A stretch of DNA of 64,000 bases. Origin: Acanthacorydalis orientalis (Eukaryota > Arthropoda > Insecta > Megaloptera > Corydalidae). The position numbers and the translations under genes were made by a program. This document shows positions 12,322-24,757 of this stretch, one piece after another (within the stretch, counting starts at the first letter, position 1; each line of letters opens with the position of its first letter). The stretch is taken from assembly GCA_034766995.1 (NCBI GenBank), contig CM068315.1, positions 12,186,510 to 12,250,509 of the forward strand, in the 5' to 3' direction. Below the pieces are notes generated by a model, which was not told the origin of the DNA, made no database searches, and saw nothing but the letters and a program-made list of their open reading frames with translations.

Positions 12322-13880
12322 TATATATATATATATATGGAAATATAAAATCTTTTTGAATTTTTTATAGAGACAATTAAAAATGTCGATTTTTTTCGAA
12401 TAAAAATAAATTAAAATATGAATTCATTAGTTACAAATTTGTAAATTTAACTCAGTTCTTTTAAATAATTAAATTATTTTAATAATTTTACCATATGATA
12501 GTTATCTTTAAAAGATAAAAATGTATATATATATATATATATATATATACTTCTATTCTATATTGAATTGTATTTAAAATTACATTTGAGTACGGGATAA
12601 TTTGAAATAAGATTTTTTGAATAATACATAATATGTAGATATCGAAGGATCAAAAGGGTGGAACTCAATTGCAGGCATGAACTATTTTTTACAACCATAG
12701 ACGCATTAGTGATGAAAATATTTTTTTTATGTAAACGTGCAACTTGTTCAGCTCCTGTTACTGTATATTTCTGTATTCAAACAAAAGTTCATGTTACATA
12801 TATAAATATGTGTTAGTGGATCGATAGTTGGATGAAGCGACATGACTAGCATGCCGAGATGTAAACACAAATTGTTGACTTAGTACGAGCCGCCACAGAA
12901 ATTCTAAGGATGTTGTTAGTGTAAGAGACAAAATCGCCTTAATCTATATGAATATATATATATATATATATATATAATGAGAGAGAAGAATAAGAAAGAT
13001 AGAGAAAGTTAGAAAATAAAGGCTTATTTTATAATTGCTAAATTTTGAATATCTTCTATCTTTTCACAAAGACGTTGAAAAAGATTGCTGGTTATATTTG
13101 AGTTCTTACTAATTCAATAAGATTTGCGTTGAAGACGAGATACATATATGTGCAATTAGATAATTTTGCACACTATATATATATATATATATATATATAC
13201 ATTATATTTTAGTTATATATATATATAATATATTCGAATAAGTGGAATGTCATATTGTTAAAGAATGTATTTCATTTCAGTATTAAATTTTTTGAATGAT
13301 TTTTCATTTTTGTAATAAATCCAAGAAAATTCTTTAAAACGTTATATAAAACTGCATTTTCACAAATTAATACTTCTTTCACTTCACAAACTAATAAAAT
13401 TCTGAATTGTTCAATAAATGATTATTGAACAATTCAGAATTATTATGACAATTTGTTGATTATTATGACAATTTGTTGAATGTTATTTGTACGCTTTTTG
13501 TTGAAAATGATATCATCTTTAAAGCGTTAAAATACAGAAAATCTAACAGTTTTTTTTTATTTTGGTAATCTAAAAATGATGCCATTGTTATAGAAATCCG
13601 CATAATTAACAACCAAAAATGATTAATAACGATTAATTGAAAATTTTTGATCATAAAATAGTTTTTGTGGTTTGTGGGATGAGGAGATAATTTATTTCTG
13701 AAAATGTATAACCACCGTTTAAGAACTGTTGTGAAAAATATACAAGTTTTAAGTTCTGAAATCAAATTATTCAAATATTTTAAATATTACGGATAATTGA
13801 AATGACCAAAACATCTTTCTTACATTTTCAGATTTTAGTTTGTCAGTGAAGATTTGATTATTCCACTAAAACGTTTTTTA
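12322..13880. other. AT-rich intronic stretch with several microsatellites
   Basis: (TA)n tracts at about 12322-12339, 12523-12549, 12953-12976, 13173-13199 and 13215-13230. A patch at about 12820-12930 is less AT-rich but not recognisable. The palindrome and tandem duplication near 13400-13480 are listed separately. Confidence 0.5.
13399..13480. repeat. Perfect 18-bp palindrome followed by a 20-bp tandem duplication
   Basis: 13399-13416 is the exact reverse complement of 13423-13440 with a six-base loop. Immediately after it, a 20-base unit (tattatgacaatttgttgat) occurs twice, with one difference at the last base. Confidence 0.93.
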
Positions 13881-14445
13881 TTAGGTTGTTAGAAAAATAA
13901 TTGCAGCTTAGGATTTTCAAATTCATATACATTTACATCTTTTTTGATTTTCCTGTTTTAAGTGCCCAGAACTGTTAAACAACTAATGGCTAACTTTTGT
14001 GCAAGCTCTCAAATTGTTATGCGTGGTTCTGTTTCAACTAACTTTTTTAGTTGGTCGTTATGAACTGAAGAAGGACGCCCATAACCTTCTTCATTTTAAA
14101 GGTTTCATCCTCAACATGAAATTTTTAAAATGGTCATTGTACCATACGTTCCTGTAACAGTACCCACACCAAAAGTATCGTTTAGTTTACGAACAGTTTC
14201 TGCTGCTTTACCACCCGTTTTGAACTTTTATAAAAAATGTTATTTGATTCTTTTCAATCTTTAATTTAATTTCCCAATTTGAAGAAAAATTTAATAAAAT
14301 GAGAGTGCATGTTACCAAAATACAGACTGGAAAATGTCCTTTAAAATGATATTAAAATGAACACGATGAAATAACACTTTTATTGAAAAAAACATGATTA
14401 GAATTCGGAGAAACAAAAACAGCAATTATTTCCTACCAGCCTAAT
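13881..14445 (-). mobile_element. Mariner family A, DNA-binding-half-only copy (J1 deletion)
   Basis: Minus-strand copy with good terminal inverted repeats (left ttaggttgttagaaaaataa; right, inverted, ttaggctggtaggaaataat). It keeps the 5' untranslated region, the N-terminal HTH region (ELKR.E..DQLKKLVETEPRITI with the helix after it) and then the 3' end across the shared J1 junction (aatcaaaaaagatgtaaatg). Stops and frameshifts are present, and the catalytic half is absent. Confidence 0.86.
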
Positions 14446-14863
14446 ATTTTATTCTAAACAAATTACTTTTAACACGACTATATTTAAAATCGATAAGTCT
14501 AAATGAAATTATAAAAAATTAATAGTATCATTTTAAAATCTTTAGTTTACAAATTGTACGTTTAATATTAATACTTCTATATGAATTTGTTCATTTTTGT
14601 AGTGAAACCTTAACGTTACAAATAGATTTAATTAATTGTACTAACACGATTATGATAATAGAATTAGAACACTTTTTCAACCACATGTAAGTATATTAAT
14701 TCTTCTTTTGTAAAAATGTAAAGCTTTCGGAACGATTAATTTCTGGAAGGCGACTGGAATTAGTATCCACTCATTTAATGTTTTTCTTATAATTTAGTCT
14801 AGATTTATAAAAAACAGGTCTAAATTTGGAACAATAAAAAATTGACTATTTTATATACACGAA

Positions 14864-14910
<47 letters not shown>

Positions 14911-15242
14911 GTACAAGTGTAGAATGTATTTGAGTACGTTTTGTACAGATATGCATACAAAAATAGATGATTCCGGTTATGTTTACTGGTACTACGTTGT
15001 TTTTTTGTACGATGATCGACCGGCCAGAATTTAAAATTTAGCGTATCGTCTTGTAAAATATGCATGATATAAAATTTATATGTATATGCGAAGATAAAAA
15101 AAAACATGCTAGAAAAGATTCGTTGGTAGAAAAATGTTACAGAGCATAAATTTTAAGAGGATTATATTTAATATTTGATGTAGTTAGAAATATTTCAGGA
15201 ATGTGGGGTACAACTACTCATTATTTCTTTATTATGTTAGTT

Positions 15243-15290
<48 letters not shown>

Positions 15291-16898
15291 GGCATATATG
15301 CATATATGCATGATAACTCTAATGAAATATTTAATTGATAAAATTCACGAATAATAAATTACGTGCTTACTCTGTCACTTTATTTGTGATGAAACTGGGC
15401 TGGTTGTAAGTCCGCGCATGTTGACTTTTCTGACCGACAACCTCTTCTTTGGGATTATCTGGAAGCTCAACGTAATCCCTTCGCTATCATTTAACCATAC
15501 CAGCAGTAACGTTCTTAATTATTAAAGGTCAAATGTGAAATTGCTTTATTTTATACCACACATTTGACGTGTATGATTAAATACATCATTCATTATTTTC
15601 ATATGTAGAAATACTTGTTTCCGCAACTTGTTATAAATAAAATCTAAGCTTTTATAGTTATGATATAGTATATAAGCAAGTTGATATACTTGCTTATACA
15701 AAATCTATGAAATGTTATTTAATTAAACAATTATTGGCATGAGAAAATATCAAATAACATAATTTTAATTCTATGTTAAATTCTACGTTTTGAATTCAAA
15801 TATTTAGAAATTTAACAGAATACAGAAAGTTGATATAATGAAATATTTAAAAAAAATATTTTTTTAAAATAGATTTGATAACATAAATTTTTATTCGAAA
15901 AATAAATAGAAAAAAAATAAACTATATGAAAAGTATACCAAGTAGTCAGAAACGAATGTTTTGATTGAAATAGATAAAATTTCTGCTTAAACTAGTATAT
16001 AAACCGTCAAAATTGACAGGAAAATGTAAAAAATAAAAAACAGTTTTTTCTTTCTAATATAATATATTTAAATATAAAAAATATCTAAGAACTAAATGAA
16101 TTAATCTTCAAGCCTATGAGCTGACAAATCAAACATTTCTTGTCACCATTGAAACACGTTACTTTGTCCTACGGACAAAGTGATAAGAAATGTAGTTTTT
16201 TATTGTTAAGAAGATAAAATTAGAATGAAGATAAAGTAGAAAGTATAATTAAAAAAAAGCTGAAATTTTATACTAGATTCTCGTCTATTAATAATAATTT
16301 TCTACTGGAATAAATAAGTATACATTAACAATTAAATGAAAAATATAAATAAATTATTTTCTACATAATCCATAAAAAAAATCTTACCTGAAATGTCAGT
16401 CAATGATTATTGATCATTTTCGATTGTTACTAATGTCAATTTCAATGGCTATGACATATTCCTTATACTGCTAAGATAGAGAAAAATCCATAATACGAAA
16501 ATGAGGGTTTTTTTTATATCTCATTGTAATATATCTTTCTATAATTAAAAATCAGTCCTGGTCACATTGAAAATTTTATTCGTTTTTTGATTGGTTTATG
16601 GAGATCACATGTCTTTGTTATGATTTGTTGACATCAGTTACACGTAAGTAGCTCTCTCATGGGGTACAACGAGAGAAGGTATACGATTTCAGTGTAAAAC
16701 TGATAAAAAAATATTCTAAATATTGTATGTACTGATGCTGTAGTGTAAAAAAAATGTTACAAATTTTAACATTGTATTTTGTTGTTCATTTTTATAAACT
16801 TTTCCAATAAAAAATTTACAACTTACATTTTACGTAGATTATTTGTGCGTATAATTTGTTAATTTTTGTTATTTGTTAGGGGAGATTGAGTGTCAGTG
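14446..16898. other. AT-rich intronic stretch
   Basis: (TA)n tracts at about 14865-14907 and 15246-15287. A 10-base-arm hairpin lies at 15671-15698 and a 9-base-arm hairpin (actttgtcc / ggacaaagt) around 16163-16187. The patch at about 15385-15510 has more GC than the surroundings. No gene is recognised. Confidence 0.5.
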
Positions 16899-16953
16899 AG
16901 CTAGGGACGACCCTTCCTTCCCCCGGAGGGTGACCGAGAGTAGCTCCCTAGTT
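16899..16953. other. GC-rich nested hairpin
   Basis: A GC-rich island in AT-rich DNA that folds: gctaggga (from 16900) pairs with tccctagt near 16945-16952 through one G-T pair, and accct/cc (910-917) pairs with gg/agggt (925-931) around a pyrimidine loop. It could be a small structured RNA, a MITE end or a decayed repeat. Only the base composition and pairing are seen directly. Confidence 0.45.
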
Positions 16954-17308
16954 GTACATAATTTTAAATTATAATCACAAATTTTTTGTTGGTTTTTTCT
17001 TTTATTGAATATTATAAAAGTATAAAAATATAAATAACTATTACATAGTCGCATAAGAAATAATATAAAAATATTGTGATATATCAGATAATAATAATAT
17101 ATATATTTGATTAAATAATATATATTAATTTGGTTAATATATATTGTTATATATTTGATCAATGTATCAGTATATTCCTGTTTAATAGTTTATAATAATG
17201 TTTCAGTATATGTTAACGAAATCGGTAATAGTAAGATTTTGATTTCATTTTTCTTTTAATTTTTTAATTTAATAAAAACGAAATACATTTAAGATATTAA
17301 TATAAAAA
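16954..17308. other. AT-rich stretch, nothing seen
   Basis: Very AT-rich sequence with short ATATAT runs and no gene or clear repeat. Confidence 0.5.
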
Positions 17309-17500
17309 AAACTTTTGTTTAATAAGTGCGAACATTAATTTACTTACAAGTTAATATATTTTATTTTTTAATAATGATTAGATAAATGGTTTACTTGTAA
17401 AATCATTAATTTGACATCCACTTTATACCATCCTCACTAATATGGACTCCATTTAAAAAATATCGAATCAATTCACAAAAATTAATTTCAGTCTTCAATA
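17309..17500 (+). repeat. Long direct repeat, left copy, flanking repeat C copy 2
   Basis: About 190 bases that recur at 17983-18210 (shared blocks aacttttgtt, aacattaattta, aatgattagataaat, aatatggactccatttaaa and atcgaatcaattcaca). The right copy has a (TA)n expansion inside. The two direct repeats enclose repeat C copy 2. Confidence 0.85.
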
Positions 17501-17982
17501 CTATATATCTTGGTCAAGAAGTTCGGGTGATCTCACAAAACAGTAGTGAACACGACGACGTCCAAAAAGCAGCACATTAGGTATTGCATACTTTTCGTAT
17601 TCCAATTGAAAAAAAAATGTCGAAGCCACGGGAATGATTTGTTCAGCTTTTGTGGAAGGTGTTGTATTGCATAAAGTATGTAAAAAATGCTAAAACAGTT
17701 GGAGGTCCGAAAATCCATTAAGACTTCATCGACTCCAAACTGTCATCTTTTTTTCGACAAGAGATTCAGTTAAATGATAGATGAAATAAAGTTATATAAA
17801 TTGAGTAATTTGCGGATTGAAATCTTTTTATTTTTGCATAAACACTCATTTTTTATAAAAAGAAGATCGTATTTATTTGCACATCTAATTCAATAACATT
17901 CATAAAATGAACTCTAATTAGTAAAAATTATTTAATATTAGTTCACTATATAATAATTAAATTAATAGCTAGAATATCTTTA
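17501..17982 (+). repeat. Unclassified interspersed repeat C, copy 2
   Basis: Starts abruptly at actatatatcttggtcaaga, so it lacks the first 120 or so bases found in copies 1 and 3. It then follows them through gaacacgacgacgtccaaaa, gggaatgatttgttcagctt and gtattgcataaagtatgtaa to the 3' part. The truncated start and the long flanking direct repeats suggest an insertion event, but no known family is recognised. Confidence 0.75.
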
Positions 17983-18010
17983 AACTTTTGTTAAATCAGT
18001 ACTAACATTA

Positions 18011-18051
<41 letters not shown>

Positions 18052-18210
18052 CATTACAAATTAATATTTTTTATTTTTCATTAATGATTAGATAAATTGT
18101 TTAGTTATAAAATCATTTATTTGTCATCAACTTTATATCATTCTTACTAATATGGACTCCATTTAAATAATATCGAATCAATTCACATAAATTAATTGGA
18201 ATCTTCAATA
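17983..18210 (+). repeat. Long direct repeat, right copy, flanking repeat C copy 2
   Basis: Diverged copy of 17309-17500, with a (TA)n tract at about 18014-18047 inserted within it. Confidence 0.85.
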
Positions 18211-18950
18211 GTTTGAATAAATTGGAATGAAATATAATAGTATTAAAGATATTAAAAGATTATAACCAAGTTATTAAATTTGTGATTAAAAAACTGCTGA
18301 GTTATTTTATTTCTTTATCATACATATTTTAATTAATACTCTTAGAATTTAAAAATATTTATTCACTGCTTTAAATATTTCTCAGATAATTTAGAATATT
18401 AAAATCAAAAGTACTATATAATTTAATGCATGTTTTTGACATTAATTTAAATGTAAGCTCTCGCTTTTAACAAGTTATTTTAGAATATTGTGTTGAACAA
18501 AAATCATTAAATGTTAATGATATTTCTCGGTATTATTTTTGTTTGGATCTCTTTGTTGTATTTTACAATGATTAAATTTGTCATTTGTGCCGTTTAGATA
18601 GATAGAAGTTTTGAATTTATAACGAAATATAATTGTTAAAAATATTATTTGTTAAGAAAATGATTTGTCTGTGAAATAATAATCAACAGTTAAATTTAAT
18701 AAATTGATTTACTCAACCCATGATTATTTAGATAGTCAAATATTGTATTTCAATAAAAACATGTAGGTAGTTCTTTTAATAAAAATATATTGTAATTAAA
18801 TATTAATACTTTCTGAATAGAAATAAAACCGATCATCTTTTTATGTGGTAAAAAAGTAGTACTTTTTAACAAAATAACAGAAAAAATGGAAAAATATCCG
18901 TAAATATCAAAGGATTCTTTTTATGAAAAAAATATTAAAAGAGAAATTGC
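18211..18950. other. AT-rich intronic stretch, nothing seen
   Basis: No exon, repeat array or long palindrome is apparent. Confidence 0.5.
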
Positions 18951-18954
18951 TAAT

Positions 18955-19400
18955 CGACACGAACGTACGAACTGAAATGAAATGATAATGGAAATTTGGA
19001 ATCGAAATGCGAAGAGACGAATCCGTTCGGAGAATTAAACAAACACACGACCGAACGCCTATTAAAACGATCATCTATTTATATTTAGACAGAAAAGGAA
19101 AAAAAATGTGTGGTTGCACGCGGTTCGTCCGACCGGACGCCGTTTGATCCGTCAAAGACAGACGCGCTGCGACGTCATACAAAGGCGTAGGTGCACCCAC
19201 CTGTTGTTGCGGTGCGGTCGATCGGCCGTGGTGGAATCGCGCGGGCAAATCTGCCGCATCTCTGCCCTCTCTTTTGACAGCTTTTGAAGTCAACACGGTC
19301 GAATCGTGCTTTACATCCCTCTCGCACCGCCTGTATGTATACGGATTATCGTTTACGTACAATCCGACTCGATCAAACACTGTTCAGAATTGATGTTGAT
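18955..19400. promoter_or_regulatory. CpG-rich island, candidate promoter or enhancer
   Basis: Bases 19141-19260 contain 73 G or C out of 120 (61%), against a background far below that, with many CpG dinucleotides from about 19118 to 19330. Motif-like words include a CRE-type half site (gacgtcat, about 19171) and an E-box (cacctg, about 19198). It lies about 5.4 kb upstream of the first recognised unc-13 exon, which suits an isoform promoter or first non-coding exon. A 101-codon open frame on the minus strand spans it, but such frames are expected in GC-rich DNA and I recognise nothing in it. Regulatory identity is inference. Confidence 0.45.
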
Positions 19401-20957
19401 GTAACGAATCAATCGACATTAAATACATATTATTATGATCAGTCGATCGACTTAAGTAGTGTGTTTAATGTGTAATTTGATTTAGAGATCGTTTATATTT
19501 CGAATGAACGTATTTTCATTCTATTTATTTTCTATTTTTGGACAAAGGTAATTCAGGCATAGATTAATTTTCGAATATGATTTATTTTCACTAACTTGCG
19601 AAAATATATTTTACTTTAGCCAAATAAAATTGACAAAGACAAGTATATTTGCCTTTTTCTTTTTTCTTAGTAAAATAATATTCTTTCACAAATAAATTCT
19701 TTTCACCTCGACAACCACAAACATTTGTTTGATCAAAAATTTTTGTTGTTTGTAAGATAAAAAAGAATTCATTTATGAAAGTGAATTAAATCACAATACC
19801 AGAACTGTATTGTGAAGATAATATTTATTTTAAAAATTAAAATAAATCTTTTGAAATAAATGTGGAAAAGGTGATAATACTTTGATTTTTTCAAACAAAA
19901 ATAACTCCAATCATTATTCTGTCATTATTAAAAAATTAAATGTGGGCGTTTTATTTTTATAATAACATCACTATCAGCGCTATCGTCACTATCAGAATTA
20001 TATTTTACATCTTCAATGTAATTACAACTCAGATAAATTATCTACACAAATTTCTTCTACTCTTTTTTACTCTCTATTTACGGTATATTTTATTATTTGG
20101 AAAAAATAGATAAATGGGAAAAAACAGATAAAATGAAATAATCTTGTAATTTTTTAAATATCCACACACACAAGTACATTTTTTTGAATAAAGTACTTCT
20201 GTAAGTAATACCGAATAATTTTAAACACATTTGTTTTACATTTATACCATCATATGATCCAACTAAATCTAAAAACAACTTTTGCATAGAAATATGTGTT
20301 TATTAAAAATTTTATTTTAATATATTTGAGTTTTTTTTAGAAAAAACAAGTCAATCATTTACTGCAACACGCAAATGAAGAATTTTGGCCGTTTGGCCGC
20401 TGGTGATTGACTGTGAACTGATGAATTTTCATTATTCGGCCGGATATTTGTTAACAATTAAGATACAGCTTCTAAAAAAATTAAATATATAGGCCTTCTT
20501 TATATCCTTTATTTCACTGAAGATAATTTTATATTTGTTCACTGGTATAAACAAATATAAATGGTAATTACAAAATAATGAAACAAAATTGAATAAAGAA
20601 TAATTAGATATACGTATGAATCTCAAACATTTAATATTAATTGAACATAATTAGGATACGGACAGACATATATTCCTCTATATAAAATATAACCAAGTTA
20701 GTTGAATTTATAGACACAATAAAATAGGACATGTACGGAAAATAAATAGGATAAGTAAAATTTTATGAAATGGACCGATGTTTGTTGTTTTTGTACTGGA
20801 AATGTATTTCGAGAAACATCCTGACAGTCTGTAACATTTAGAAACGAAATAATTTATGATTCTCGCGCTGATGACACGCATAAAAAGTCCCAGCGAACGT
20901 CGTCGTTTACTGTTATTTACCTTGTTAATATGAGAGTTTAAATAAAAATGTTCACGG

Positions 20958-21005
<48 letters not shown>

Positions 21006-21850
21006 ATATATACATTATACGTGTCATTTATGACATTTTAAATAGCTGAATATATACTTATATTTAAAGAAACGAGCGGAATAACAATGAAGAAATATAT
21101 TTATTCACAGGAAAAAACCGTATATCAAATTATATATGAAATAATTTAGTAACTTGATACTTTTTTGATTTTAATTTAACAACAATGATTTGATAAATGA
21201 TTAGTAAATATGAAATAGAATACTCCATGAAAGAAATAATATAAGTATAAATTAATTAATGAAGAAAGAAAATACATAAAAAAGATATATATTTTAATTA
21301 ATATAAAGTACGTGATAATTTTATACATAATGATTGCCTTGCTATTAATCAGAATGTGCAATTATAAGTTATAAACTCAATTTATAGCAGACATGTTTAA
21401 TTATAACTTTCTAAGTGTTATACATTGAAGCAGTTTACTTGTTAATAAAATTTCTAAGCTGTTTTACCTGTTATATTGATAAATGACTTAGAAATATTTA
21501 ATTAGTGTTCGATCTCTAATTTTAGACAAGTATCTTAAAATTAATTACATTAAAAAAGTTGCACTTTAAAATTACTGATCGCAAAAATATTTCAATAAAA
21601 ATTATACATATGCGTAATTTAAAAAAAATTTCGACCAGGCATATAGATGTCAGTACTATGTGTACAATTTTATATAGTGTTTTATTGTCGCCCCTGTTTT
21701 ATGAACAGATGTGAAATATTGAGTCAATCTGTTAAATAGTTTGTTGTAAACAGCTGTTTAAATAAAGTCATCTCTCTATATTTTTTAAAATAGATAAAGT
21801 TAAACGTAGTGATATGATAAAATTTTTTATTAAAATGTTTAACAACAACG
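19401..21850. other. AT-rich intronic stretch
   Basis: One (TA)n tract at about 20959-21003. A patch near 20860-20920 has more GC than its surroundings. No gene, clear transposon end or array is seen. Confidence 0.5.
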
Positions 21851-21859
21851 GACATTTTT

Positions 21860-22655
21860 AACGAAATAAAAATGTATTGGGTGATTGTGCGATTTCATTT
21901 ACAACTGTAAATAAGTGTGTTGCACAACTTAAACCTGGTCATATAAGCTTGAAAGATGTACCTCATAAAAGTGCAACAGCAAATATTATAAAGTGCACAA
22001 TATCGTTTTAGAACAGTTTCTTCAAAGTTTTAAATTAATTATTTTGAATATTTAACTTTTCGGGTTTTTTCTTCGAAAATTCTTTTGAATTTTGGCTTTG
22101 ATTCGTAGAAACCCTGAAGAGGTTGCGCGAGATCCCAGAATTTCACTGAACACTGTTTTAAGAGCACTGTTTTAAAAGATACACCGAATAAAGGTGTCTA
22201 AACTTACTAAGGTTGTGGGATTCTGAGATAAACGGATATTTCATATCTTAACCAAAGAATAGATACAATAAAAATATCGTCGAGATAAGTATTGTGTTTG
22301 TTGATAATTGAGCAACAACGCAGTCGAATTCAAATTGAAATACGAGCCGAATTGAAGTACAATTTTCTGACCCATCCACCATATTCATCAGATTTATCAT
22401 GACTTCCATTTATTCCCAAATCTCACAAAAATTCGTGGCGGCAAACGATTTTCTTCAAATGACGAACTGAAAGCAGCAGTAAACGGCTGTTTCGAGCAGC
22501 TTAAGGAATCTGATTTCTGAGAAAAGATAAAGGCACTGGAGCATCCATAAACAAAGTGAATTGAAGTTCAGAAAGATTATATTGAAAATAAAAATAATTC
22601 CAAAAAATAAATACATTTTGTATTATCAAATCGTAAACTTTTCAAATTGTTCTTG
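21860..22655 (+). mobile_element. Decayed mariner, C-terminal catalytic remnant
   Basis: The second half translates, with stops, as LKYNFLTHPPYSSDLS, then KIRGGKRFSSNDELKAAVNG-like sequence and ALEHP.TKCIEVQKDY, which is the C-terminal third of a mariner transposase around its last catalytic Asp. The first half is too decayed to assign and is interrupted by a fragment of the hAT MITE found at 26377 (about 21995-22130). The right end is probably near 22655. The left boundary is uncertain. Confidence 0.65.
21995..22130 (+). mobile_element. hAT MITE fragment inside mariner remnant
   Basis: Matches the inner and right part of the element at 26377-26731 (attttgaatatttaactttt, ttttttcttcgaaaattctt, then gattcgtagaaaccctgaag compared with gactcgcagaacctta). 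It has no clear terminal repeats, so it is a truncated copy. Confidence 0.55.
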
Positions 22656-22900
22656 CACTGTTATTTTAATAACATGCTCTTAATTTAAATTTACAATTGT
22701 AATTACCATGTGAGATATTAAATAATAAATAAATATAACATAATATTTTTTCATAGTAAAATCAACTATTTCGGTATTTAAAAATAGTATGGTGTATTTT
22801 ATATTTTTCCTTTCATTGATTCTCTTATATATATATATACGTATATATACGTACACACATGTCACTATTATCGTATTTTGTATTTAATAATTTATTATCT
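22656..22900. other. AT-rich spacer
   Basis: Short (TA)n/TACG stretch at about 22827-22852 and no gene. Confidence 0.5.
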
Positions 22901-23010
22901 ATTTGGTTGGTAGAAAAATAGTTGTGGTTTATGACCTTCAAATTCATATACATTTTTCTTCTTGTTTTATTTTTCTAGCTGTTTTAAGTGTTAACCGTTG
23001 GATGAATAAC
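22901..23010 (-). mobile_element. Mariner family A, truncated terminal fragment
   Basis: Begins with the family A end (ggttggtagaaaaatagttg) and continues across the J1 deletion junction into the end of the DNA-binding half, then stops matching at about 23010. It is a 3'-terminal fragment of a short derivative, minus strand. Confidence 0.75.
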
Positions 23011-23810
23011 TATGATTAGTACTATTTTTCCAAATTGAACAATGCCACTCTAATCTATACATTTCGAAAGCATCTTCTAATATTTATATTTTATCTCGTC
23101 ATTGTTTTTTTCTAGGCTATTTTGTTAACTCCTAGTCAATAATTTTTTTGTCTGTTTTTTTTATATGTTTTTTTTTTTTATTATAAGGTATGTTCTACAA
23201 TTTATACTCCATATTCATGATATTATCTGTCATTTTTGTTTATTTTTTAATCATTTTATTATTTTTATATCCCTTATAATTATTTCTAACATATATCTTT
23301 TAATACACTTCTCGTTATCTGAAGTAGATTATTTTGACATTAAAGAAATATTTTGAACTTTTATAGATAGAGGAAGATTTTACCCATTGATCGAATCCTT
23401 TTTAAGCAAAGTAGAAGTTTGGGTATAAATATTGAAAAATTTTGCTGAAATCAATAACAATTTATCCCTATTATATATATATATATATATATATTAATTA
23501 ACTAAATATAAATAAATACTTTAGATCGAAAATATTGAATATAAAAACAAAAAATTTTCACATTTAGAACAAACTAGGAATAAAATTGGACTCAAAGTAA
23601 TTTTTAGTTACATTTTTTTCGAAAAATGTGGAATAAAATATTTTCTAGAACTGATTATAAGTATTATCTAAATTTGTTTAGTCATATTTATTTTATAAAT
23701 TTATATTTTTAATGATAATTATAATAATCGAAACATACTACTTCGTTTTTATTAATTATTTTGTCTTACTAAACAATTTATACTGTGTTGTAAAAAAAGA
23801 ACAAAAAATA
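23011..23810. other. AT-rich intronic stretch
   Basis: T-rich sequence around 23150-23300 and a (TA)n tract at about 23472-23494. No gene. Confidence 0.5.
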
Positions 23811-24377
23811 TTAAGACGGTAGGAAGATAATTGCGTTTTTGTATTCTAAATTCTAACCTTATTTCTTTTAATGAAAGTGTTTTTTTATCGTGTTCATGTT
23901 AATATTATTTTAAAGTGCATTTTTCAGCCTATATTTTGGTTACATCGGCTTTGGTTTTATTATTATTTTTTCTTCAAATTCGGCTTATGAATTAAAAATT
24001 GAAAAGAAGAAAAAATATCACTTTTTTTGTATGAGTTCGAAACGGATGGTAAAGCAATAGAAACTGCTCGTAAACTAAACGATGTTTTTGTGTGGGTACT
24101 GTTAAAAAACAATATATAGTGGTTCCAAAAATTTCTTGCCGCGAACGAGAGCCTTGAATATGAAGAAGCTCGCAGGCGTCCTTCTTCAGCTCATAACGAC
24201 CAACTAAATTCGTTAGTTGAATCAGAATCACACACATTAATTTGAGAGCTTGCACAAAAGATAAGCGTTAGTCATTCAAAAGTTTTGAACCATTTGAAAC
24301 AGCTAGGAAATTAAAAAGAACTAAAAATATATGAATTTGAAGGTCATAAACCGCAATTATTTTTCTGCCAACCTAAT
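23811..24377 (+). mobile_element. Mariner family A, DNA-binding-half-only copy (J1 deletion)
   Basis: Plus-strand copy, left end ttaagacggtaggaagataa, right end ttttctgccaacctaa. It encodes the N-terminal region in a broken frame (FLYEFETDGKAIETARKLND, then QWFQKFLAANESLEYEEAR, NDQLNSLVESE, KISVSHSKVLNHLKQ). It continues across the shared J1 junction to the 3' end. The catalytic half is missing. Confidence 0.86.
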
Positions 24378-24641
24378 ATTTACCTTAGCTTATATTAATT
24401 TTCAATAATTTAAATTTAAACGTTTTAAATTCATAATTGCATTTTTCATTAAATATCACTTTGATGTTTGAATACAGAAAACGCATATTTCATTAAATGT
24501 ATGAAAAAAATGTGCAATAAACTGTATTTTTATACAAATGCAGATTAATAAAGTTCAGAATTAACTAGTCGCTGTGAATAAAACATAAGTTGATAATGTT
24601 CACGTATGTGACTACCTGAATGTAGGGTATATTTTACATTT

Positions 24642-24699
<58 letters not shown>

Positions 24700-24757
24700 A
24701 TATATTTATAAAAATGCCAGTGAGTATTTACGTTAATATATTTTTTTTTTGTTTCAG
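24378..24757. other. Intron 3' end before unc-13 micro-exon
   Basis: Contains a (TA)n tract at about 24643-24697, then a strong polypyrimidine tract (T10 followed by GTTTCAG) that forms the acceptor at 24757. Confidence 0.8.

Noticed and set aside
19075..19380. 101-codon minus-strand frame across the CpG island
   Set aside because: No recognisable domain; GC-rich sequence has few stops, so a frame of this length is expected by chance.
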